From an uncultured Vampirovibrio sp. (GTDB taxonomy: Bacteria > Cyanobacteriota > Vampirovibrionia > Gastranaerophilales > Gastranaerophilaceae), in NCBI GenBank assembly GCA_910583725.1, contig CAJTXZ010000019.1, positions 1 to 59,433 on the forward strand: a stretch of 59,433 bases of DNA, given 5' to 3'. Positions 51,562-59,433 of the stretch are shown piece by piece (the first letter of the stretch is position 1; every line of letters begins with the position of its first letter). A program made the translations under genes and the position numbers. Under the pieces are notes generated by a model. It saw only the letters and a list, made by a program, of their open reading frames with translations, was not told the DNA's origin and ran no database searches.

Positions 51562-52767
51562 ATGACAAATACTTTAGAACAGGAAAAACAGCTTTTGGAG
51601 GACTTTGTTTGCGATAAAGAATTAAAAGAGCTTGAGAAAAAATTTGATAAATTCAATATTTTTGATTGTTTGAGATTAACCAGAGCGGAAATACGACACT
51701 CAAACTTTTTAGCTTGGCTTTTAGATCCAAACGAAACTCATGGTTTTAATGACCTCTTCTTAAAAGAATTTTTAAAAGAAGTTTTAAAAACAAAGAAAGG
51801 CGAAATAGCAAACATTAATGGTTATAATATTCCGTCAATCATTGATGTTGATTGTTGGAATATGTCAGATGTTCAAATTTTTAGGGAATTTCAAAATATA
51901 GATTTACTCCTTGTTGATGAAAGTAATAAATTCGTACTCGTCATTGAAAACAAAATTGACACCTGCCAACATGATAATCAGTTGGCACGATATAGGGAAT
52001 ATGTTGATAACCAGTATTTAAGCAGCGAATATAGTAAATTATTTATATATTTAAAACCAAAAGCAGAACAAGTAGAGCCACCATACATACACATAAATTA
52101 TGAACTCATTAAAAATATCCTTAAGGATTTAGTTAAAGAATGTAAAGAAATACTAAATGATGAAGTTGCAATGGCAATGCAACATTATACAAGCATTATA
52201 GAAAGAGACATTATGGAAAAAGATGAGATTAAAACATTGTGCCGGAAAATATATGCAAACCACAAAAAGGCACTAGAATTAATAAATAAATATAGTGATT
52301 CAAGGGCTGAGATATACGAAGCATTAATAGAATTAATTGAGCGAGATAATGATTTAATTCTTGAAGAGAGTGATAAAAATTGGATAAGATTTATTCCAAA
52401 AGCTGCTGATTCTGCTGAATTAAACATAGCTAAAAAAGATTGGGTGGAATCAGATAGGGTTTTGCTTTTTGAAATTCATAATGATAGAAATTCAGTTTAT
52501 ATGGATATTATCATTAGGCAAACAAACAAGGATGATAAATTAAAAATATTATTAGACCTTGCAAAAAAGCATTTTAATTTTTCAAATTCAAAAAAAGATT
52601 CTTACAAACATATAATATCAGCTTGTTTGGTAGCTCATGATAAGTATGATGAAATTATATTGAAAGATTGTGACGAGCTTCAGAAGTATCTACTCAAAGC
52701 TATTCAGAATACGGATTTAATTAGAAAATTCAATGAATTCGTTGAGGATTTTCAAAACAATATTTAA
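51562..52767 (+). CDS. PD-(D/E)XK nuclease family protein (second of two)
   Basis: The 401 residues have the typical PDDEXK_4 opening RAEIRHSNFLAWLLDPNETH (about 40-59), then NIDLLLVDE and VIENKIDTCQHDNQLARYRE (about 128-147) with the E-x-K and the Q-x-x-R-Y helix. The C-terminal half is a helical/alpha-beta domain of unknown type. GGAGGATG precedes the ATG. It is the last gene of the operon, with a terminator after it. Proteins of this type are common in defence islands; the substrate is not known. Confidence 0.85.
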   Translation: MTNTLEQEKQLLEDFVCDKELKELEKKFDKFNIFDCLRLTRAEIRHSNFLAWLLDPNETHGFNDLFLKEFLKEVLKTKKGEIANINGYNIPSIIDVDCWNMSDVQIFREFQNIDLLLVDESNKFVLVIENKIDTCQHDNQLARYREYVDNQYLSSEYSKLFIYLKPKAEQVEPPYIHINYELIKNILKDLVKECKEILNDEVAMAMQHYTSIIERDIMEKDEIKTLCRKIYANHKKALELINKYSDSRAEIYEALIELIERDNDLILEESDKNWIRFIPKAADSAELNIAKKDWVESDRVLLFEIHNDRNSVYMDIIIRQTNKDDKLKILLDLAKKHFNFSNSKKDSYKHIISACLVAHDKYDEIILKDCDELQKYLLKAIQNTDLIRKFNEFVEDFQNNI

Positions 52768-52782
52768 TTTTAATACACAATT

Positions 52783-52813
52783 AAGCACGTCAGAAAATGA
52801 CGTGCTTTTATTA
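52783..52813 (+). terminator. Terminator of the twin-nuclease operon
   Basis: AAGCACGTCA (52783-52792) pairs perfectly with TGACGTGCTT (52798-52807), followed by TTTATT. It separates the operon from the WYL regulator. Confidence 0.85.
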
Positions 52814-52849
52814 TAAAATAACAATATAAACTTTTAAGGATAACAAGAT

Positions 52850-53827
52850 ATGTCCAGATTAAACAAAGCAGAAGAAATAATAGAGCTTGCAATGATGTTT
52901 CAAAACAGCTACTCAGGCTTGTGTATTGATGATATTCAGGAACATTTTGAATGTTCAAGACGCTCAGCAGAGCGGATGAAATCACTTCTTTTTGATTTAT
53001 TTCCTGAAAAAATTGAAGTTGTGCCAACATCGGACAAAAAGAAACGCTGGAGATTTATCAAGGGAACAATGAATTCTTTAATTTCTTTTACAAGCGATGA
53101 TTTTGCAAACCTTGAATACCTAAAGGGCTTATCAAATGATGAAAGCAGGCAAAAAGAACTGGATGAACTTATTGCAAAAATAAAAGCTTTGACTCCGCAG
53201 AAAAATGCAATGGCACTTGAAACGGATATTGAGGCAATTTTAGAATCAGAAGGCTTTGCGGTGCGCCAATATTCAAGGGTTAAAGCCGATAAAACGGTTT
53301 TGGATAAACTCCGCAGCGCAATGCTAGCCTTTAAAAAGATTGAATTCGATTATAATACAGACAAAGGCTTGCGCCACATAACCCTGAACCCATATGGCAT
53401 AATCATTTCCGATAAATATTATCTTGTTGGGTTTAATGAATATGTAAATGATTTAAGACTTTACAAGGTAGATAAACTCCAAAACCTTGCAATAACAGAA
53501 GAATATTTTGAAAAAGATGAAAAATTTTTACTGTCTGAATATTGCAAAAACTCTTTCTCAATCTATCAGGAAAAACCTTTAAATATAACGCTTGAATTTG
53601 ATAAAGATGTAGCGGAAGATGTTTTAAATTACCACTTTCACCCGACTCAAAAGATAAAACAGCTTGATAGCGGTAATGTTCAAGTAAAATTTAGTGCAAG
53701 CGGCGAATATGCAATCTGCCATGAGCTTTTTAAGTGGGGAACTTCCGTTAAAATCAAAAGACCAACCAGTTTGAGGGAGTATTATAAAAATTATTTAGAG
53801 GACATTTTGAAGACTTTTGTTTTATGA
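52850..53827 (+). CDS. WYL-domain transcriptional regulator (YafY family)
   Basis: The 325 residues comprise an N-terminal winged helix (LCIDDIQEHFECSRRSAERM), a canonical WYL domain (ITLNPYGIIISDKYYLVGFN, about 178-197) and a C-terminal WCX domain (ITLEFDKDVAEDVLNYHFHP). WYL proteins are frequent regulators of phage-defence loci (BrxR/CapW type), binding nucleic-acid ligands. Its stop abuts the stop of the STAND system on the other strand with no spacer. It may control that system or the nuclease operon. Confidence 0.9.
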   Translation: MSRLNKAEEIIELAMMFQNSYSGLCIDDIQEHFECSRRSAERMKSLLFDLFPEKIEVVPTSDKKKRWRFIKGTMNSLISFTSDDFANLEYLKGLSNDESRQKELDELIAKIKALTPQKNAMALETDIEAILESEGFAVRQYSRVKADKTVLDKLRSAMLAFKKIEFDYNTDKGLRHITLNPYGIIISDKYYLVGFNEYVNDLRLYKVDKLQNLAITEEYFEKDEKFLLSEYCKNSFSIYQEKPLNITLEFDKDVAEDVLNYHFHPTQKIKQLDSGNVQVKFSASGEYAICHELFKWGTSVKIKRPTSLREYYKNYLEDILKTFVL

Positions 53828-55873
53828 CTACAGAGTACGTTCAAAAGTGTTAAAATTTTCCTTATATGTATATACGGGTAAGGTTAAGTATTTGTCAATT
53901 ATATCCAATATTACAGAATCTTCTTTGGGGGAAATATCGTATAATTTTAGAATTAATTCAAATAAATAACTTATATCAATTCTCACATCGTTCTTGGAAT
54001 TTGAATAATTGAAATCGACTTTCTCTATATATTTAAGTACTATATGTTTTAATATTTTATAATCATTAACAGTTATATTATAATCTTTTAGATTAAACAA
54101 AAACGAATTATTATAATTCATAAAATAAGTCGAATTTAATACTTCATTTAAAATTTCTTCATTATTTATAATGAGTTCTAATTTTTTATTGTTATTGATA
54201 AATTTGGTGGCAGATCTTGCCACATCTTCATTGTCATCATTTATCAACTTAAACAAATTATACTTGACAAACGAATTATCTATAAAGTCTTTCTTAAAAA
54301 TTACTGTGGATAAAATTTCTGCACAACCACGTCTGTAGCTAACATCATCGCTATTTATAAATTTTTCTGCTATTATTTTGGCATCTTCATAGAATAAAGC
54401 ATAATTACAAAAACATTTACTTATAAATTCCTTTATTTCGTTATTCTTGGTATTGATATTGTTTAATAAGTTTTTATAAAAAGCGTAATTATCGCGCAGG
54501 AAGGTTTTCCAAATAAATTCTTGAATGTAATTGGATTTTAAACATTCGCTGTTTGTACTTATAAGCTTTTCTAATATATTTAACGCCTTTTCCTTATCAT
54601 GATTATAAATTCCATATAATAAAAATGCACAGGAAACTTTTACAGGCATTGTATCATTTATAGCCTGTTCTATTACGGATTTAAAAACATCAAAATAGCT
54701 CATATTCTTTTTAAGAATACTGCCAATTAATCTTATTGCACGACCTCTGGTGCAATTAATTGCGCTAAAGTCAAAATCATCACCCAATATTTCTTCTGGA
54801 CTAGGGTGTTCTGTTGCAAGCCAAATAATTATTTTAATTGTGTCATCAGATAATTTATTGCAGTCTTTTATCATTGATTCTATTATTTCAATTAATCCAT
54901 AGCTATAATTATTCTTATCTATATCAAAACAATATTTTGCAATTTTCTCTTTTTCTTCTTTAAAATTTTCCAATTTAGAAATGGCAGATAAAATGGCACC
55001 GTAATAATATCTATGGGTTTTGTCTGGGTTCAATAAATATACAAAATCAACAAATTTTTCTGGATTTAATTCAATAATTTGTTCTAACGATCTTGATAAT
55101 TCTAATGCACTACCAGTATTAAAACCCCTGTCGTTATATTTATAAATTGCTTTTATCCATTGATCTTGAGTCATTTTTTTAGTAACCCTTGCAGGCAAGG
55201 GTGATGTTACAAATCCACCCTCTATGCCTGTTGGTTCTGTAAATTGTATACCTTTATTAAATTTGCGCTCTAATTCGCATAGTATTTTATATGCTACGGG
55301 AAACTTTTTAATTCTCTCTTTGTCGATTGAAGCAAGGAATTGACCTTTAGTTATATCAATAGAGGATTGATTTTTATATTTTCCTTCAATTTTTATTTTT
55401 TTAAAGTGTTCATATTCCCAATTGTTTTTATAATTTAAAATTATGTCTAACAAGCGTGTAAAAATTTCATCATTGCAATTCGAAGAAAATTTATTAATAA
55501 GCATTTTGGACATGTAATGAGAATCTGACGTATATCCTATATCAAATAACTCTGGCTTGTTAATAATGTAATCTAGAACCACATTTGAATATTGAATATC
55601 TAGTTTTGATAGACCAGACAATAATAGAAACTGTATGGTTTCAAAAGGTAAATTGGAATATTTTTTGAAAAATAGTAAAAACTCAGAAGAATTTTGCAAT
55701 GCCAATTCGTCAATAGCCATTTTGTAAATACGCAGTAAATCATCTAAACTATTAGCAATTCTCCAGCAAAATAGTTTGTCATAGATTAATTTATTCTCCT
55801 TAAAATCAGTCTTACTTTTTTCTATGATGCCAATAAAGTTGTCAAATGTTCTATCTAGGAATAGCCGTATATT
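53828..55873 (-). CDS. Helical-repeat C-terminal part of the STAND-type system (fused through an A7 slip site)
   Basis: Counted from the first ATG (55720) it is a 630-residue ORF beginning MAIDELALQ with no ribosome site. The frame is open upstream to 55873 and encodes a credible continuation (NIRLFLDRTFDNFIGIIEKS, later LFCWRIANSLDDLLRIYK). The protein is helical and HEAT-like, with conserved-looking blocks IEGGFVTSPLPARVTKKMTQ (with DQW after) and CTRGRAIRLIGSILKK. In Avs-type proteins such a region is the sensor that binds phage proteins. Best read as residues 826-1506 of one protein with the preceding ORF; a stand-alone gene is less likely. Confidence 0.65.
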   Translation of the reverse strand, partial: NIRLFLDRTFDNFIGIIEKSKTDFKENKLIYDKLFCWRIANSLDDLLRIYKMAIDELALQNSSEFLLFFKKYSNLPFETIQFLLLSGLSKLDIQYSNVVLDYIINKPELFDIGYTSDSHYMSKMLINKFSSNCNDEIFTRLLDIILNYKNNWEYEHFKKIKIEGKYKNQSSIDITKGQFLASIDKERIKKFPVAYKILCELERKFNKGIQFTEPTGIEGGFVTSPLPARVTKKMTQDQWIKAIYKYNDRGFNTGSALELSRSLEQIIELNPEKFVDFVYLLNPDKTHRYYYGAILSAISKLENFKEEKEKIAKYCFDIDKNNYSYGLIEIIESMIKDCNKLSDDTIKIIIWLATEHPSPEEILGDDFDFSAINCTRGRAIRLIGSILKKNMSYFDVFKSVIEQAINDTMPVKVSCAFLLYGIYNHDKEKALNILEKLISTNSECLKSNYIQEFIWKTFLRDNYAFYKNLLNNINTKNNEIKEFISKCFCNYALFYEDAKIIAEKFINSDDVSYRRGCAEILSTVIFKKDFIDNSFVKYNLFKLINDDNEDVARSATKFINNNKKLELIINNEEILNEVLNSTYFMNYNNSFLFNLKDYNITVNDYKILKHIVLKYIEKVDFNYSNSKNDVRIDISYLFELILKLYDISPKEDSVILDIIDKYLTLPVYTYKENFNTFERTL

Positions 55874-58347
55874 TTTTTAATATGTTTAACATATTCATTG
55901 CGGTTGGATATATTAAATCTGAAAAATTTATCCTTGTTGTTTTTATACTCATTTTCTATAAGTAAAAAGAATAAATCAAATAAAAATTCCATATTAATGC
56001 TTGTGTTGCTTATGTTGTAAATTAATATATCTAAGTAATTTCTTATATTAATGATATTTTTTCTAAATGCTGCAATTAAAATATCGCGAAATCTCTTATT
56101 TTTAAGCAATAAGCTACTTATTGATAGTCCAATGTAAACATTTTTGTCATATTTAATTAATTTTTCGATTTTATCATCGGATAATTGAGCTAAAATTTCA
56201 AAAACCAATTGCTCTTCTTTTGATAATGAGGCACAAATCAATTCATGACAAAATTCAATGTCACTATCATTTTTGGATTTAAGGTCAACCATTAATTCTT
56301 TAGTCTTATATTTTGATAAAAATATTAAATAGTAATATTCGCGTTTTTTATAAATAATTTCTTTTAACGCTGGGTTTAAATTTGTTATTATTTCAATTTC
56401 TTTATCTTGTAAAGACTCAAAATTAGTTAGCAAATCAAGTATAAGCAATTTTATATGCATGCGAATGTCTTTATTATTAAGAATGTCTTCAACTTGCTTT
56501 AAATAAATCTCGAAATCATTTATTCTTAAAAATGCAAGCGTTTGTCTGACATTAGATCTAATAAACAGACTTTGATCGGATTTAACGATAAAACCTTCCA
56601 AGGAAGTTTCTGAAGATTGCATCATTATTCTTGCAAAGCAATAGTCAAAAAACGATTCATGAAAAAATGAAACTTTATCTTTAGCCGTAATACAAAAAAT
56701 ATGCGCAGATACCATTTTTTCAAAGTCTTCTTGGCATTCATCAAAAATAAAAACAGGGGCGGTTAAGGTTTTTCGTAAATTAAGATAATTAACCATTGTT
56801 TCTATGACTTTATTCCAACTAAAAACACCTGTAAATTCTTTTTTTGAATTCCAAAACGCCTCCAATAATTCCATTTTATTTTGGTAATTTAATTTTATTG
56901 TTTGTCCGTCATTCTTTATTTCGGCCAATAATTTTAAATGTATTGGCATAGAAAAAAGTTCAATAGTTTTTGGATTGATATTCTTTTCATCGAAGGCAAG
57001 ATTTAATAATATTTCCCTCACTTGCTTTTCAGGCAATTTATTTGTATCAATTTCAACAATTTGTTCTTGATTGACTCTTTTAAAATTATTAAGTCTACTA
57101 TCTTTTTCCAAATCAAAGCTGCGGCAAGCAATTATGATTTTTAAATTAGAATATGCTTTAGAAGAATTTAAAAGTTTTTCAACAACCTGCCATTTGTTTA
57201 TATTTCTACCTGAAACAGTACTTAAAGAATCTAGTTGATCGATTATAATTATAGAGTCTTTTTCTTGAGATAAATTTTGTAGAATAGTTACAGGGGATTC
57301 TTTTTTATTAAAGATGTTTTCTCCAAGTTCATCAATATTATTAATGTTGTCATAATTGCGAATATCAATAGGCAAAATAGAAATTTTATTTGATTTGCAG
57401 TGTTTAGCAACTTCTTTTAATATAATTGACTTTCCGCTACCGGCATTTCCGGTAACAAAAATAAATTTATTGCTATTGGTGCAATCCAATGCTTTAACTA
57501 TCTGTTCTATTTCTTGTCGTTCGATTTTGCAATTCTTATAAAAATAATCATTTGCATTGGTAAAATCTTCAACTAGTTCATTAATTTTATGTATTATTGA
57601 ATCATTAAAAGCATAATTCTTAAACTTATATTTTTTTTCATTTGCTAAATAGTCAATCAACTCAGATTTTGAATATTTTTTATTGTAATTTTCTTGCGAA
57701 AATCTAAATAACCCATCAGAAATGCTTTCGGCTGCAGGAAGTTCAAACAATGAAGATATCAATAAAAAATTATACTGCTTTATAGTTTCGACATCTATAA
57801 CCCTGTACTCTATTGAATTTAAAAAATGGTATAACGATATTTCAATATTCTGTTTTATCTCTATATTTTCAGAATTATTAATTTGTTCATAATCAAAAGC
57901 AGGATTTTCAATTGAACAAATTTCTTCCTGTAAAATGTCAGCATCGTCTTTAAGATTACTGCTTAAAAATGATGAATAAAAAGTTTCGAAATCACAAGCT
58001 CTTTTGGCTCTATCGGCTAACTCTTGAATTGAAGAATTGGAAAAAGATAAGAATATGCATTTTGTATTTTTATCTTGCTTTATTTTTTTATAAAAATTTT
58101 TAATAATATTATTTTTGCATAAATCTGTGCAGGTCCAATTTTTCTGATATTTCTTTACTTGATAATACTCATTGCCAGTTGATTTATATATGGAAAATTC
58201 AAACCCGTCGTTTATTTCATCAGGTTTTTCAAAATAAATTGCAGAGTCATCAGGATAATTATGTAGCAAATGGCACAATATATTTATTGCCCATTCATTT
58301 TCGTAATTATTTCCAGCTTTATCGGATGACCCGCCTCTTAATGCCAA
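55855..58347 (-). CDS. PD-(D/E)XK-like nuclease + STAND-type P-loop NTPase (Avs-like defence protein, N-terminal part)
   Basis: The 830-residue ORF. Residues 1-80 resemble DUF4297/Cap4-type nucleases: KAGNNYENEWAI, NDGFEF and YYQVKKY give an E-D-QxK set of PD-(D/E)XK type. The NTPase has Walker A GNAGSGKS (about 302), Walker B IIIIDQLDSLS (about 369) and a sensor-like IIACRSFDLEKDSRL, then helical repeats to the end. It stops five residues after a run of seven A, and an extra A would continue it into the next ORF. Nuclease + STAND + repeat sensor is the layout of antiviral ATPases (Avs) that cut DNA when they bind a phage protein. Confidence 0.8.
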   Translation of the reverse strand: MALRGGSSDKAGNNYENEWAINILCHLLHNYPDDSAIYFEKPDEINDGFEFSIYKSTGNEYYQVKKYQKNWTCTDLCKNNIIKNFYKKIKQDKNTKCIFLSFSNSSIQELADRAKRACDFETFYSSFLSSNLKDDADILQEEICSIENPAFDYEQINNSENIEIKQNIEISLYHFLNSIEYRVIDVETIKQYNFLLISSLFELPAAESISDGLFRFSQENYNKKYSKSELIDYLANEKKYKFKNYAFNDSIIHKINELVEDFTNANDYFYKNCKIERQEIEQIVKALDCTNSNKFIFVTGNAGSGKSIILKEVAKHCKSNKISILPIDIRNYDNINNIDELGENIFNKKESPVTILQNLSQEKDSIIIIDQLDSLSTVSGRNINKWQVVEKLLNSSKAYSNLKIIIACRSFDLEKDSRLNNFKRVNQEQIVEIDTNKLPEKQVREILLNLAFDEKNINPKTIELFSMPIHLKLLAEIKNDGQTIKLNYQNKMELLEAFWNSKKEFTGVFSWNKVIETMVNYLNLRKTLTAPVFIFDECQEDFEKMVSAHIFCITAKDKVSFFHESFFDYCFARIMMQSSETSLEGFIVKSDQSLFIRSNVRQTLAFLRINDFEIYLKQVEDILNNKDIRMHIKLLILDLLTNFESLQDKEIEIITNLNPALKEIIYKKREYYYLIFLSKYKTKELMVDLKSKNDSDIEFCHELICASLSKEEQLVFEILAQLSDDKIEKLIKYDKNVYIGLSISSLLLKNKRFRDILIAAFRKNIINIRNYLDILIYNISNTSINMEFLFDLFFLLIENEYKNNKDKFFRFNISNRNEYVKHIKKIYGYS
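55872..55878 (-). other. A7 slip site joining the two halves of the STAND system
   Basis: Seven T on the plus strand (A7 in the mRNA) within codons ATT AAA AAA ATA. An added A, or a -1 ribosomal shift, moves reading to AAA AAA AAT ATA CGG and into the open 681-codon frame. The normal frame ends at TAG 15 codon-bases later (55855-55857). Confidence 0.6.
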
Positions 58348-58680
58348 AACAAACCTCTTTCTGGCTTAATTTTATCATAGAATTTTTATCACACCAATAT
58401 TGTCATATGCTTGCTGAAAGAAATTCTATCTTCCCTCCTAATTCCCTGTTATCTGCTTTAGGGAAATTGGGTTTAAAAGGACGCAAATATTGCGTTTTAC
58501 AAAAACAATTTTTGCTAATTTTGCATATAAATACAAAAATTCGCAGTATAATCCCACTTATCAGGGAATTGGCGTAAATGTGCGGCAATTCCAAAGATAG
58601 TCAAAACCCTTGAGGCAAGAGACTTTAGCTTGAAGGACTCGGCTATCCGGATTTTAAAGGCTGAATAAGCCGTTTTATTT
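58348..58680. other. Spacer between the defence gene and the Mu-like end
   Basis: No gene can be supported. Short coding-like pieces occur in two plus frames (for example AAIPKIVKTLEARDFSLKDS ending at a TAA about 58668), as if a gene tail had been left by insertion. ACGCAA-ATA-TTGCGT (near 58481-58495) is a small hairpin followed by TTT. Confidence 0.35.
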
Positions 58681-58699
58681 TTGCAATGTGTCTTTTTTA

Positions 58700-59040
58700 T
58701 GTTGAATGTATTTTTTTTGAGTTGTTTTGATTGAAAGAGGTAGCTTTTTTCTGTAATCGGCTTTGTGTGCGAGTTTTTTGTACTTTAACAGGTGTATTTT
58801 TTGAGGCATTTCGATTATGGCGGGTAGTTGTATTATTTGGGAAAGTTGGCTATATATCGGGGTTTGAGGGGTCGGAAATAATCAAACTAAGTGTCAAACA
58901 AAACGGACAAATCGGACTCAAAACGGTCTGACAGGAAGTTGTATTATTTCGGCAACTTGCTTTTTGGACAAAGTATAGTCTATGTTTTAGCTCGTACAGG
59001 GAGTTTGACAAATAGTTTGATTATTTCGGCATCGTCCGTT
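58700..59040. repeat. Repeated sites at the left end of a Mu-like element
   Basis: Copies of AGTT(G/T)(T/G)ATTATTT(C/G)GG lie at 58826-58851, 58937-58961 and 59014-59040. An inverted copy lies at 58871-58899, matching 59003-59030 at 23 of the first 25 positions. More degenerate copies are visible near 58707 and 58792. Arrays of about 22-bp direct and inverted sites are what Mu-type transposases bind at element ends and operators. Confidence 0.6.
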
Positions 59041-59167
59041 TTGAAAATAATCCAAATTTGTCGGAATTTTTTGTTTAGTATTTTAAAAATTAAATTGATA
59101 CGAAACAGACACAATGCTCGGCAGTAGTGTTCCAATGCTTTTAACTTCGATTTATTGTGTTTGTGCT

Positions 59168-59433
59168 ATGAAGAATAAATATATTAATATTAAAGAAGTC
59201 GCACGGGCAAAGGGTTTAAAAAGTACCCGTTCAATCAGGTTGGAACTCAATAAACCCGAAAGTAAATATATTTCAAGAGAGGTTAATGTCAATGGCGGCA
59301 TATCCTATGAAATATTATTTTCAAGTTTAGAGCCTGAATTACAACAAAAACTTCGTGAGAATGAAACAAAATCAACGGCACTTGTACTGCTAAATTATCA
59401 ACCGCCGGTTGTAACAGATAAAGCAAGACAAAC
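59168..59433 (+). CDS. Mu-type transposase, N-terminal part (runs off the window)
   Basis: The frame is open from the ATG to the window end, at least 88 codons. It begins MKNKYINIKEVARAKGLKST and continues with the HTH-Mu pattern: a winged segment with KYISREVNVNGGISYEILFS and SLEPELQQKL. This domain binds element ends in MuA-like transposases; the DDE catalytic core would follow outside the window. With the repeats upstream it marks a transposable prophage extending to the right. Confidence 0.8.
   Translation, partial: MKNKYINIKEVARAKGLKSTRSIRLELNKPESKYISREVNVNGGISYEILFSSLEPELQQKLRENETKSTALVLLNYQPPVVTDKARQ

Noticed and set aside
58403..58594. Minus-strand 63-codon frame before the Mu-like end
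   Set aside because: No ribosome site or family; the plus frames look equally coding-like, so nothing can be called.
1..59433. CRISPR arrays, rRNA genes, classical insertion sequences
   Set aside because: No regularly spaced 25-40-bp repeats, rRNA signatures or complete IS transposase genes were seen by reading both strands; only the partial Mu-type transposase is supported.

Overview
The window looks like an AT-rich chromosome segment from a gut-type, non-photosynthetic relative of the cyanobacteria (Gastranaerophilales / Vampirovibrionia). This is inferred, not proven. The pointers are a perfect GTA-N8-TAC (NtcA-type) box in front of a type I glutamine synthetase, several small lineage-type proteins that start M(K/N)I and carry an early NFxG/FG motif, a PilL-like hybrid CheA cluster, and standard-code genes with low G+C.

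Layout. (1) 1-3130: 3' part of a large modular glycine-rich surface protein, then a G+C-richer non-coding tract full of short hairpins that ends in a terminator. (2) 3.1-37.8 kb: mostly core chromosome: lysS, xerD, ftsZ, glnA, gyrB, a dicarboxylate/glutamate symporter, trkA-trkH, a rluD-lspA operon, a chemotaxis-like signalling cluster (double CheW, REC-GGDEF, MCP, hybrid CheA, HD protein, TPR protein), two tandem WYL-type regulators and rpsA. Small accessory insertions sit between these: a DUF6932 nucleotidyltransferase + XRE pair, an ORF6N protein, a decayed zeta-toxin-like gene and an 84-bp hairpin element. (3) 38.07 kb: tRNA-Ser(GCT), the boundary between core and accessory DNA. (4) 38.2-44.8 kb: a mobile module with DUF2924 + large serine recombinase + two cargo genes on one strand, and ParB-methyltransferase + DUF5681 + large terminase on the other, with no portal or capsid gene. 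(5) 45-58.3 kb: an island rich in defence and toxin-antitoxin genes: an operon with RtcB RNA ligase and a frame-broken WG-repeat gene, a tail-to-tail HigB/HigA pair, a PD-(D/E)XK / small repeat protein / PD-(D/E)XK operon, a WYL regulator, and a large nuclease-STAND ATPase-helical repeat system. (6) 58.7-59.4 kb: the probable left end of a Mu-like transposable prophage, with repeated transposase-binding-like sites and the start of a Mu-type transposase.

Most interesting system: 53828-58347 on the minus strand. An 830-residue ORF (PD-(D/E)XK-like N-terminus plus P-loop STAND-like ATPase) ends just after a run of seven A. One extra A, by transcriptional slippage or -1 frameshifting, would fuse it in frame to the next ORF and give one protein of about 1,506 residues with the architecture of Avs-type antiviral NTPases. 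It is either a slippage-controlled defence protein or a broken or mis-assembled one. Other genes (zeta-like toxin, WG-repeat protein) are also broken at homopolymers, so assembly error must be excluded first.
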